A stretch of 64,000 nucleotides of DNA from Nonomuraea sp. PA05 (GTDB taxonomy: Bacteria; Actinomycetota; Actinomycetes; Streptosporangiales; Streptosporangiaceae). The notes below the pieces were generated by a model. That model made no database searches and had not been told where the DNA came from. It saw nothing but the letters and a program-made list of their open reading frames with translations. The stretch covers positions 1 through 64,000 of the forward strand of contig NZ_VSEY01000003.1 of the NCBI RefSeq assembly GCF_008086045.1, in the 5' to 3' direction. Positions 25,778-32,177 of the stretch are shown one piece after another (within the stretch, counting starts at the first letter, position 1; every line of letters begins with the position of its first letter). Both the position numbers and the translations under genes were made by a program.

Positions 25778-26197
25778 ATGCACGCACGCCTTGACCATCT
25801 CGTCTGCTGGGTCTCCGACCCTGGCGCGTCCGTGGACTTCTATGAGCAGGTCGTCGGCCTGCCCGGGGTCCGGGCGGCGGAGTTCCGCGACGGGATGGCG
25901 CCCTTCCCGAGCGTACGGGTCTCGCCCGAGACCATTCTCGACCTGATGTCGTTCGAGGCGATGCGCGGCGTGGACGAGGGCACCGGGGTGCGGGGCAGCG
26001 CCGGGCACCCGATCAACCACCTGTGCCTGGCGGTCGGCAAGGAGGACTTCGACGCGCTGCAGATGCGGCTGAAGCAGCACGGCGTGGAGATCACCGGCAA
26101 CGGCGCGAACTCCTTCGGCGCCCAGGGCATCGCGCCCGAGACTATGTTCTTTCCGGATCCTGACGGGAACGTGATCGAGGTCCGATACTACGAGTGA
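25778..26197 (+). CDS. VOC family (glyoxalase/dioxygenase-like) protein
   Basis: The 139-residue vicinal-oxygen-chelate protein has two beta-alpha-beta-beta-beta halves. It begins MHARLDHLVCWVSDPGASVD (metal-ligand His7), has HPINHLCLAVG mid-chain and ends PDPDGNVIEVRYYE (metal-ligand Glu). Relatives are metal-dependent glyoxalases, dioxygenases or resistance proteins, and the substrate cannot be told here. ATG 25778 follows a GCGGAGG ribosome site. The last 56 bp overlap the convergent TetR gene. Confidence 0.85.
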   Translation: MHARLDHLVCWVSDPGASVDFYEQVVGLPGVRAAEFRDGMAPFPSVRVSPETILDLMSFEAMRGVDEGTGVRGSAGHPINHLCLAVGKEDFDALQMRLKQHGVEITGNGANSFGAQGIAPETMFFPDPDGNVIEVRYYE

Positions 26198-26804
26198 GCC
26201 TGGCCCTGACGGTCCTGCGCAGCACGGGGCCCAGGTCGTCCAGGACGGTCACCAGCGTGGCCAGCTCCTCCAGCGCGTCCAGGGCCTGGGCCGCGCCGTC
26301 GGCGTCCACGCCCTCGTACAGCTCCAGCCCCACGAAGGCCGCCGCGGTCGCCTTGGCCAGCCCGCTCACGTCCACGAACTCCGCCAGCGGCGAGGCGGCC
26401 AGCACCCGGCCCAGCGTCTGCTCCACCTCGGCCGTCCACAGGTTGAGGCCCTTCACGACGGCCTCGGCCAGCTTTGCGTCGGTCTGGCCGCCGGCCAGGA
26501 GCTGGGCGAGCGCCGCGACGCTGCCCTCCGTACGCTCCTGCGCGTGCAGCTCGCGGCCGAGGTCGAGCAGCTCGCGCAGGGACGTCACGGCGGCGAAGCG
26601 CTCGCGGTAGAGGGGGACGCGCTGCCGCGAGCCGTGCTCGCAGGCGGCGGCCAGGAGCTGGTCGACGCTGCCGAAGTGGTAGAAGACGAGAGCCTGGTTG
26701 ACGCCTGCGGTCGCGGCGATCGTACGGGCGGAGGCGCCGGCCATGCCCTGCGTCTTGAGCGTCTCGAGCGCCGCGTCGAGCAGCTTCGTGCGGGTGTCGG
26801 CCAC
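26142..26804 (-). CDS. TetR family transcriptional regulator (operon repressor candidate)
   Basis: The 220-residue protein has an N-terminal TetR helix-turn-helix (MAGASARTIAATAGVNQALV, FYHFGSVDQLLAAACEHGSR) and a helical ligand-binding region. It lies 16 bp downstream of the DUF4166 gene and is third in an operon with SRPBCC and DUF4166 genes. The operon promoter carries two TTGAGCG-type palindromes that this protein may bind. Its 3' end overlaps the VOC gene on the other strand by 56 bp, which is unusually long. Confidence 0.9.
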   Translation of the reverse strand: MADTRTKLLDAALETLKTQGMAGASARTIAATAGVNQALVFYHFGSVDQLLAAACEHGSRQRVPLYRERFAAVTSLRELLDLGRELHAQERTEGSVAALAQLLAGGQTDAKLAEAVVKGLNLWTAEVEQTLGRVLAASPLAEFVDVSGLAKATAAAFVGLELYEGVDADGAAQALDALEELATLVTVLDDLGPVLRRTVRARLTRSIGPRSRSRQDPERT

Positions 26805-26820
26805 CGGGCTCCCTCGTCGA

Positions 26821-27489
26821 TCACAGGCGGGCCACCTCCCGCCTGGGCCTCACGCTAGCGGGAACGCCGTGCTCCGCGACGTCCACGTAGGAGACGGTGA
26901 AACTGCCCCAGTAGCCGAAGATCCGGCCGAGCAGCGGGTTCGACACGGTCACCGCGATGGTGAAGCGGCCGGCCCTGTCGTCGTACTGCTCGGTGACCAC
27001 GGCCGTGCCGGTGGCGGCGGCCGGGATGCGGACGGCCAGCGGGCCCTCCAGGAGGCGTTGCGGGCCTGAGCGGATGACCAGGCCGCCGCGGTCGTCCACG
27101 GAGAGGTGCAGCGGGGTGGCGATGTGCTGGTGGGTGCCCAGGTAGTCGATGACGCGGGCGCCGGCCTCGTCGTAGATCATGGTCGCGTCGAAGCGGCTGA
27201 GGGGGAAGGTGCGCGCGAAGGTGACGGTCTCGCGGCCGTACGAGTCGGCGTACGGGTAGTTCTCGATCAGGAACGGGATGTCGCGGCCGGTGTCCGTGAC
27301 GAGGATGTTCCTGAGGGTGCCGAGTGCCAGGAACGGGCGCACGACGAGGCCGGCGTTCCAGACGCGGCGCATGACCCCCTGACCTATGCAGGCTTCGCCG
27401 CTGTCGAGGCCGACGCCGAAGCGGCGCTGGAGCTGGGGGTGGAGGCGGCCGAAGTCGGGGCCGAGCGCGCGCTGGAAGATCGAGGGCAT
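26821..27489 (-). CDS. DUF4166 domain protein
   Basis: The 222-residue protein begins MPSIFQRALGPDFGRLHPQL followed by RRFGVGLDSGEACIGQGVM. It has NILVTDTGRDIPFLIENYPY and ends near FGYWGSFTVSYVDV. These are features of the DUF4166 family, of unknown function, often found with lipid or steroid-type SRPBCC or oxidoreductase proteins. It lies between an SRPBCC gene and a TetR regulator in the same orientation, suggesting a regulated small pathway. Confidence 0.8.
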   Translation of the reverse strand: MPSIFQRALGPDFGRLHPQLQRRFGVGLDSGEACIGQGVMRRVWNAGLVVRPFLALGTLRNILVTDTGRDIPFLIENYPYADSYGRETVTFARTFPLSRFDATMIYDEAGARVIDYLGTHQHIATPLHLSVDDRGGLVIRSGPQRLLEGPLAVRIPAAATGTAVVTEQYDDRAGRFTIAVTVSNPLLGRIFGYWGSFTVSYVDVAEHGVPASVRPRREVARL

Positions 27490-27502
27490 GGTCGCTCCCG
27501 TG

Positions 27503-27630
27503 GGTGCTCGATGGGGTGGCGCAAGGGGTGCTCGATGGGGTGGCGCAAGGGGTGCTCGGTGGTGTGGCGCTGGGGATGCTCAAGGGGATGCTTGGTGCGG
27601 TGGCGCTGGGGATGCTGCAGGGGGATGGCG
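27503..27630. repeat. 24-bp tandem repeats across the 3' end of the SRPBCC gene
   Basis: Units of GGTGCTCGATGGGGTGGCGCAAGG are at 27503-27526, 27527-27550 and (diverged) 27551-27574. Related GATGCTCAAGGGG/GGTGCGGTGGCGCTGGG units continue to about 27630. The SRPBCC stop codon (27580-27582) lies inside the array, so the last codons of that protein are repeat-derived. Confidence 0.85.
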
Positions 27631-28203
27631 CAGGCAGCGGCGGGCCGCGGGGGTGCCGGGCAGGGGCGGGAGGGCGACGGCGAGCGTCGCCACCGCCAGG
27701 GCGGGCAGCAGTCCGAACAGCCAGGCGGTGAGGGCGGCGGCGGCCGTCCTGCCGGCTGCCTCCGCCAGTGCCTGGAGGAGGGTGCGCGCGGGTGGCCTGC
27801 CGGTCTCCAGCCACAGGCGTAGCCGGTCGAACGACCAGGCGGTGACCCACCACATGAGCCGGGGCGGCAGCACGTGGGGGCGGTAGTCGTAGGAGGTGAG
27901 GAAGCGGACGCCGGCCGCTGCCGGGAGGTAGCGCCAGTAGCCGGCGCCCGCGCGGATCGGGGAGAGCGGGTGGGCGGAGCCGAAGCGGAGTGCTGAGGTG
28001 CACGAGCCGTCGGCGGCGTGCCGGTCGCCGGTGTGGACGCCGATGCCGCTGACGCCGAGCGTCGAGTAGCGGAACCGCTGGGCGGTGACACGTTCGATGC
28101 GGCCGAATCGCAGGTCCCAGCGCTGGTGCCGGGCCGGGTCCTGGGTGGCCTGCCACAGCGCCTCCATGTCGGCCCTGATCAGGATCTCGATGTACAGCCG
28201 CAT
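27580..28203 (-). CDS. SRPBCC/START-like protein with C-terminal membrane segment
   Basis: The 207-residue protein starts MRLYIEILIRADMEALWQAT followed by QDPARHQRWDLRFGRIERV, a standard SRPBCC ligand-binding N-terminus. The domain runs to about residue 140. A hydrophobic segment, AAAALTAWLFGLLPALAVAT, then suggests membrane attachment. The C-terminal HPPAASPAPPHQASP tail comes from the 24-bp repeat array and is probably not functional. It is the first gene of the SRPBCC-DUF4166-TetR operon. The ATG at 28203 is 38 bp downstream of a convincing -10 element. Confidence 0.8.
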   Translation of the reverse strand: MRLYIEILIRADMEALWQATQDPARHQRWDLRFGRIERVTAQRFRYSTLGVSGIGVHTGDRHAADGSCTSALRFGSAHPLSPIRAGAGYWRYLPAAAGVRFLTSYDYRPHVLPPRLMWWVTAWSFDRLRLWLETGRPPARTLLQALAEAAGRTAAAALTAWLFGLLPALAVATLAVALPPLPGTPAARRCLRHPPAASPAPPHQASP

Positions 28204-28218
28204 GACCCCTCACCCCCT

Positions 28219-28269
28219 TTTTGAGCGATCGCTTAAAAGGACTATAGGCGCATTTGAGCGCTCGCTCAA
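28219..28269 (-). promoter_or_regulatory. Sigma-70-type promoter with two TetR-like operators (SRPBCC operon)
   Basis: Reading the minus strand, TTGAGC (28269-28264) and TATAGT (28246-28241) are separated by exactly 17 bp, a good vegetative promoter. Palindrome 1, TTTTGAGCGATCGCTTAAAA (28219-28238), has one mismatched pair and lies just downstream of the -10. Palindrome 2, TTGAGCGCTCGCTCAA (28254-28269), overlaps the -35. Both share TTGAGCG-nn-CGCT(C/T)AA and their centres are 33 bp apart. The TetR gene in the operon is the obvious candidate binder. The divergent MmcQ-like gene may be co-regulated. Confidence 0.7.
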
Positions 28270-28309
28270 GACGCTCGGAAGTGTCGGTCGGTTCTGGTAC
28301 ACAGGCGGC

Positions 28310-28681
28310 ATGGGTGTCAGCGTCGATGAGTTCCTGAAGCTGCTGGACGAGCTGCCCGACGTGCGCATGAGCCACGGCGGCGAGTGGGTCGGCCTCAAGG
28401 TGCACGACAAGGGCTTCGGCTACCTGTGGGAGGCCACCGAGACCGTCGGGCTCAAGGCGACGATCGAGGAGCAGATCGCGCTGGTCAATGAGCGGCCCGA
28501 GGTGTTCGAGGTGCAGTTCACGGCCGGGCGGTTCGGATGGGTGGTGGTGCATCTCGACAAGATCGACGCCGAGGAGCTGTTCGAGCTGATGGCCGAGGCG
28601 TGGTCTCTGACCGCGCCCAGGCAGCTCGTGGACGACTTCGAGGCGACCCACCCGATCGGGAAGAAGGTGCAATCCGGGTAA
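28310..28681 (+). CDS. MmcQ/YjbR-like protein
   Basis: The 123-residue protein has the MmcQ/YjbR (CyaY-like double-wing) pattern: SVDEFLKLLDELPDV, KVHDKGFGYLWE, FEVQFTAGRFGWVVVHLDKI, and a C-terminal EELFELMAEAWSLTAPRQLV. The family is often called DNA-binding but its role is unsettled. ATG 28310 is the only good start. It is divergent from the SRPBCC operon across the operator region. Confidence 0.8.
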   Translation: MGVSVDEFLKLLDELPDVRMSHGGEWVGLKVHDKGFGYLWEATETVGLKATIEEQIALVNERPEVFEVQFTAGRFGWVVVHLDKIDAEELFELMAEAWSLTAPRQLVDDFEATHPIGKKVQSG

Positions 28682-28692
28682 TCTCCGACATT

Positions 28693-29184
28693 GTGACCGC
28701 TCTGAACGTCCGGCTGCGGGAGTGGCGTGAGGACGACGCTCCCGTTGTGCTGCGCGCCTTCCAGGCCCCTGACTTGCGTACGCAGGCCCCCTGGCCCGTC
28801 GTCACGCTCAAGGACGCGTCCGGGTGGATCGCGTCGTGGGCCGGGGTGGGGCATGCCTTCGCCGTGCTGCGGGGGGAGCGGGTTGTCGGGAACGTGGCGG
28901 TGACCAAGCTCGACACGCACGGCAATGGGTGGGTGTCCTACTGGGTGGTGCCTGAGGCTCGGGGGCGGGGGGTCGCGGTGGGTGCGACCGAGTTGCTGGC
29001 GCGGTGGGCGTTTGATGAGCTTGGGCTTTATCGGCTGGAGTTGGGGCATCGGACGAACAACCCGGCTTCGTGTCGGGTCGCTACGAAGGCCGGGTTTCTG
29101 TCGGAGGGGATCGAGCGGGGCAAGCTCTGTTACGAGGGTGTCCGGTACGACGTGGAGCGGCACGCGCGCCTGGCGACCGACTGA
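28693..29184 (+). CDS. GNAT acetyltransferase, RimJ/RimL-like
   Basis: The 163-residue enzyme begins (V)TALNVRLREWREDDAPVVLR. It carries the acetyl-CoA loop WVVPEARGRGVAVGATELLA, then LYRLELGHRTNNPASCRVAT, and AGFLSEGIERGKLCYEGVRY, a RimJ/RimL-type C-terminus. Such enzymes acetylate protein N-termini or small amines. GTG 28693 lies 9 bp after the stop of the MmcQ-like gene, so co-transcription is likely. Confidence 0.85.
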   Translation: MTALNVRLREWREDDAPVVLRAFQAPDLRTQAPWPVVTLKDASGWIASWAGVGHAFAVLRGERVVGNVAVTKLDTHGNGWVSYWVVPEARGRGVAVGATELLARWAFDELGLYRLELGHRTNNPASCRVATKAGFLSEGIERGKLCYEGVRYDVERHARLATD

Positions 29185-29291
29185 ACGTGCCCGCGGATCG
29201 GGGGTGAAGGGCGGGGGTGCGGGGTCGGGTGGCTGATCGGGAGGGCCGGTCACCTGGCGTTCCACGCGTACGCTGAACTACCCTGTGGCGG

Positions 29292-29669
29292 GTGGACAGC
29301 GAGAGTCTGGCCGCGGTCGGGCTGTTGGAGGCTCTGAGCCGGGCCTCGGAGATTCTCGCCGAGTTACGCCATCCGTTCCTGAGAAGCGAGCACTTCTCCT
29401 ATTTCTTTCCCCCAGCGGGTGCCCGCGTCGGCATCACGTTCGTGCTGCCCGACGGCCGGGAGGTCAGGTTCGAGGTCTCCATCGCCGCGTCCGGAAGGGC
29501 CTTCCATGTGGAGGGCGGGATTCAGGCGGAGGAGGAGGCGCTGCTGGAGCTGCCTCGTAAGAGCGTGCCCGGTATCGAGGCGGGGCTGGCGGCGTTCGAG
29601 GACTACGTGGGGGAGGTGGCGGCGCCGGCGCAGCGGTTGATCGAGCAGCTGCTGGAAGAAATTGTCTGA
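29292..29669 (+). CDS. Hypothetical protein, 125 residues
   Basis: The protein starts at GTG 29292, MDSESLAAVGLLEALSRASE, and has a central beta-rich stretch (FPPAGARVGITFVLPDGREV, RFEVSIAASGRAFHVEGG) followed by an acidic helical C-terminus ending IEQLLEEIV. It has no signal peptide or membrane segment. I do not recognise the family. Its stop codon lies inside the first GntR operator of the next operon. Confidence 0.65.
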   Translation: MDSESLAAVGLLEALSRASEILAELRHPFLRSEHFSYFFPPAGARVGITFVLPDGREVRFEVSIAASGRAFHVEGGIQAEEEALLELPRKSVPGIEAGLAAFEDYVGEVAAPAQRLIEQLLEEIV

Positions 29670-29702
29670 CAACTAGACGAGCACTGTCTGGTTGTCTGAC
29701 AA
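29662..29702 (+). promoter_or_regulatory. Two GntR/FadR-type operators upstream of the EamA-GntR operon
   Basis: Two identical 11-bp palindromes, TTGTCTGACAA, lie at 29662-29672 and 29692-29702, with centres 30 bp apart (about three turns). The second ends 7 bp before the EamA ATG. The form TTGTC-n-GACAA agrees with the TnGTnnnACnA pattern bound by FadR-type GntR regulators, and a GntR gene is the second gene of this operon. Autoregulation is the natural inference. Confidence 0.7.
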
Positions 29703-29709
29703 TGGGTCC

Positions 29710-30684
29710 ATGAGGAATGGACCCCTTGCCGTCGTGGCCGCTTCCGTGCTCTGGGGCACCGCAGGCACGGCCGGGTTGCTGGTGTCGGCCGATTCCGTGG
29801 CGCTGGCCGCGGCCCGCCTGGTGATCGGCGGCGCGGCGCTGGCGCTGGTGGCCGGGGCCGGGTTGAAGAGCGCCGTCAAGCCCGGGTTGTTGCTGGGCGC
29901 GGTGGCGGTGGCGGCGTACCAGCTCTGCTTCTTCGCGGCCGTCAGTCGCACGGGCGTGGCCGTCGGCACGGTGGTCGCGATCGGGAGCGGGCCGGTGTTC
30001 ACCGGGCTGCTGTCCTGGGTGCTGCATGGGCGCAGGCCGACGAGGCGGTGGAGCGCGGCCACCGCGGCGGCCATCTTCGGGTGTGCGGCGCTGATTGTGG
30101 GCGGCGGGGCGGAGGCGGGCGCGGGGGCGGGTGCACAGGCGGGCACGGAGGCGGGTGTACAGGCGGGCGCGCAGATGGTGGTCGGGGTCGGGCTGGCGCT
30201 GCTGGGCGGGCTGCTGTACGCCTTCTACGCCGTCATGGCGGCCCGGGCGATCGGTCAGGGCGGTCAGTCGAACGCGGTGATGGGTGTGATGTTCGGCGGC
30301 GCTGCGCTGATCATGGTGCCGGTGCTGGCCGTCAGCGGGGTCGGCTGGATCGGCGAGCCGCGGGCCCTGCTCGCCGTGCTCTACCTGGGGCTCGGCACCA
30401 CGGCTCTGTCCTACTTCCTGTACGGCCGGGGCCTGCGCACCACGCCCGTGGCCACGGCCGCCACGCTGTCGCTGGCCGAGCCGGCCGTTGCCGCGCTGCT
30501 CGGGCTGGTGGTGCTGGGTGAGCGGCTGGCGCCGGTGTCGATCGCCGGGCTGGTGCTGCTGGGGCTGAGCCTGGTGGCGGTGGCCGTACCTGAGAGGCGG
30601 CAAGGGCGGGAGCGCACGCCGGAACGGGGGCGGACGGTAGAAGAGGGGCGTACGCTGGAAAGGGAGCTAGAGTCGCAGCCGTGA
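29710..30684 (+). CDS. EamA family (DMT) permease
   Basis: The protein has about 324 residues and ten predicted helices in two EamA halves: MRNGPLAVVAASVLWGTAGT at the start, and LGLGTTALSYFLYGRGLRTT plus LAEPAVAALLGLVVLGERL in the second half. An Ala/Gly repeat loop (AGAGAGAQAGTEAGVQAGAQ, near 135) joins the halves and is repeat-derived. The substrate is unknown. ATG 29710 sits 7 bp after the second operator; a TTG at 29692 would fall within the operator. The stop overlaps the GntR GTG (GTGA). Confidence 0.85.
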   Translation: MRNGPLAVVAASVLWGTAGTAGLLVSADSVALAAARLVIGGAALALVAGAGLKSAVKPGLLLGAVAVAAYQLCFFAAVSRTGVAVGTVVAIGSGPVFTGLLSWVLHGRRPTRRWSAATAAAIFGCAALIVGGGAEAGAGAGAQAGTEAGVQAGAQMVVGVGLALLGGLLYAFYAVMAARAIGQGGQSNAVMGVMFGGAALIMVPVLAVSGVGWIGEPRALLAVLYLGLGTTALSYFLYGRGLRTTPVATAATLSLAEPAVAALLGLVVLGERLAPVSIAGLVLLGLSLVAVAVPERRQGRERTPERGRTVEEGRTLERELESQP

Positions 30685-31325
30685 CGTTGCCCCTCAGACC
30701 CGTCTCCACCGTCGGTGCGCTCGCCGACGCCCTGCGCAGCAGGGTGCTGTCCGGTGAGATCGCGCCCGGCACCGCCCTGCCCGAGCAGGAGATCGCGGCG
30801 TCGTACGGCGTGGCCAGGCCGACCGTGCGGGAGGCGCTGGCGAGCCTGGTCCACGAAGGGCTGCTCAGACGTGAGCGGAACCGCAGTGCTTATGTCCCGG
30901 AAGTAACGCTTTCGGACCTTGAGGATCTCATGTACGTCCGCCGCCCCCTGGAGGACCTCATGGCGCGGGCCGTGACGGGCCGGAGGGTGCCGGGGGCGGA
31001 GGCGGCGCTGCACCGGATGGCCGCGTTGCCGGGGGAGGTGCCGTGGTCGGAGACCGTGGCCGAGCACATGGCGCTGCACCAGGCGCTCATCGAGGCCGTC
31101 GGCAGCCCGCGGCTGGAGCGGCTGTACGGGGTGCTGGCGGCGGAGACACGGCTGGGGCTGGTGCGGTTGCGTGAGGTGTACAAGGACAGGGACGTGCTGG
31201 TCGCCGAGCATCGCGAGTTGCTCGACGCCATCGCGAACGGGCCGGAGGAGGCCGCGCGGGCGGCGGTCGCGGCGCATCTGAGCCACTCATGGGGCGGCGA
31301 CTCGTCGGAGCATCGGCACCCTTGA
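30681..31325 (+). CDS. GntR family regulator, FadR subfamily (FCD domain)
   Basis: The 214-residue regulator has a GntR winged helix at about residues 10-75 (LPEQEIAASYGVARPTVREA, SLVHEGLLRR). An FCD-type helical ligand domain follows, with VRRPLEDLMARAV, AEHMALHQALIEAVGSPRLE and AEHRELLDAI, whose His and Asp residues usually bind a metal. It is co-translated with the EamA permease and probably binds TTGTCTGACAA upstream of the pair. The final 15 codons (LSHSWGGDSSEHRHP) are copy 0 of a downstream tandem repeat. Confidence 0.9.
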   Translation: MTLPLRPVSTVGALADALRSRVLSGEIAPGTALPEQEIAASYGVARPTVREALASLVHEGLLRRERNRSAYVPEVTLSDLEDLMYVRRPLEDLMARAVTGRRVPGAEAALHRMAALPGEVPWSETVAEHMALHQALIEAVGSPRLERLYGVLAAETRLGLVRLREVYKDRDVLVAEHRELLDAIANGPEEAARAAVAAHLSHSWGGDSSEHRHP

Positions 31326-31506
31326 GCCGCTCCTGGGGTGGTGACAAGCGCCTTTGGGCCGCTCGCGGAGCGGCGACAAGCGCCTTTGAGCCGCTCGCGG
31401 GGGCGGTGACAAGCGCCTTCGGGCCGCTCGCAGGGTGGTGGCTCGCCCGCATATCGGCGCCTTGGGGCCGGTCGCAGGGCAGTGGCTCGCCAGTACATCG
31501 GCACCT
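31278..31506. repeat. Six degenerate 32-44-bp tandem units starting in the GntR 3' end
   Basis: Unit 0 (31278-31321, 44 bp) is the final coding stretch of the GntR gene. Units 1-5 follow at 31322, 31354, 31386, 31419 and 31463, with lengths 32, 32, 33, 44 and 44 bp. All begin TTGAGCCGCTC-like and end GCGCCT/GCACCT. The three short units appear to be the long form minus about 11 bp. The GntR stop falls at the start of unit 1. No gene is visible in 31326-31557. Confidence 0.9.
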
Positions 31507-31557
31507 TTGAGTGCGAACCCTTGCGGGACCGGCCCGTAACTCGCAAGAATCGCGGCC

Positions 31558-31908
31558 ATGCACGGCAATCCGATGCCGGACTCCTACGTGTATGTCACGG
31601 AAGAGGGCGTCACTCGTCACTATGCGGACGGTAGCGTCGAGGCCCTCGCCTGGGAGGACGTGGTGGAGGTCCGTGTCGTCACGGAATCCGGGGAAGACGT
31701 CCTCTATATCCTGCTCGACCGCGACGGCGAGGGCTGTGTCGTGCCGCGTTCGGCAACGGATGCCACGTTTCTCGCCCGCCTGCGTTATCTGCCGGATTTC
31801 GACCTTGACCGGCTGACGCTGGCGGCTGACTCCGCGCACGACGGCGTCGTGGTGGTGTGGCGCAGTCCAGACCCCCCTTCCGCGCTGCCGGACCTTGAGT
31901 ACGACTAA
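31558..31908 (+). CDS. Hypothetical protein, 116 residues
   Basis: This small acidic soluble protein contains MPDSYVYVTEEGVTRHYADG, SVEALAWEDVVEVRVVTESG and LYILLDRDGEGCVVPRSATD. The beta-rich pattern resembles small actinobacterial proteins that carry a PH-like fold, but I cannot name the family. A hairpin lies 11 bp after the stop. The G+C is slightly lower than in its neighbours. Confidence 0.65.
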   Translation: MHGNPMPDSYVYVTEEGVTRHYADGSVEALAWEDVVEVRVVTESGEDVLYILLDRDGEGCVVPRSATDATFLARLRYLPDFDLDRLTLAADSAHDGVVVVWRSPDPPSALPDLEYD

Positions 31909-31919
31909 GCGCTTCACCA

Positions 31920-31936
31920 TTCGGCAACCTGCCGAA
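31920..31936. terminator. Hairpin after the 116-residue hypothetical gene
   Basis: TTCGGCA (31920-31926) and TGCCGAA (31930-31936) form a perfect 7-bp stem with a 3-nt loop. It starts 11 bp after the stop codon at 31906-31908. There is no T-run, so termination strength is uncertain. Confidence 0.45.
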
Positions 31937-32014
31937 ATATCGCAGTAAACCTCACATTTCCTTCGTCAACTGCTGCCACTTGTGGACCGTTCCGTCAAGC
32001 CCCCGGAGGGTCTG

Positions 32015-32030
32015 ACAATCGTCCGATTGT
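32015..32030. promoter_or_regulatory. Inverted repeat upstream of the polysaccharide locus
   Basis: ACAATCG-TC-CGATTGT (32015-32030) has perfect 7-bp arms with a 2-bp centre. It lies in the 269-bp gap before the first glycan gene. A TGGACCGT octamer precedes it at 31983-31990. It may be an operator of the locus; no regulator gene is adjacent. The rest of the gap shows no gene and no clear -10/-35 pair. Confidence 0.4.
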
Positions 32031-32177
32031 GGACATTTGCCGGTATTCCTCATGCCGGAATGGATCTTTACTCTTTAGTGGGGGCCGCCGCCCTTGATTG
32101 TGCGTGGGACTTGTCAACCTACGTGGTTCAAGGAACGTCCAGTTATCGCGGTGCACAGAGTTGTCAGGGTGGTAGCT

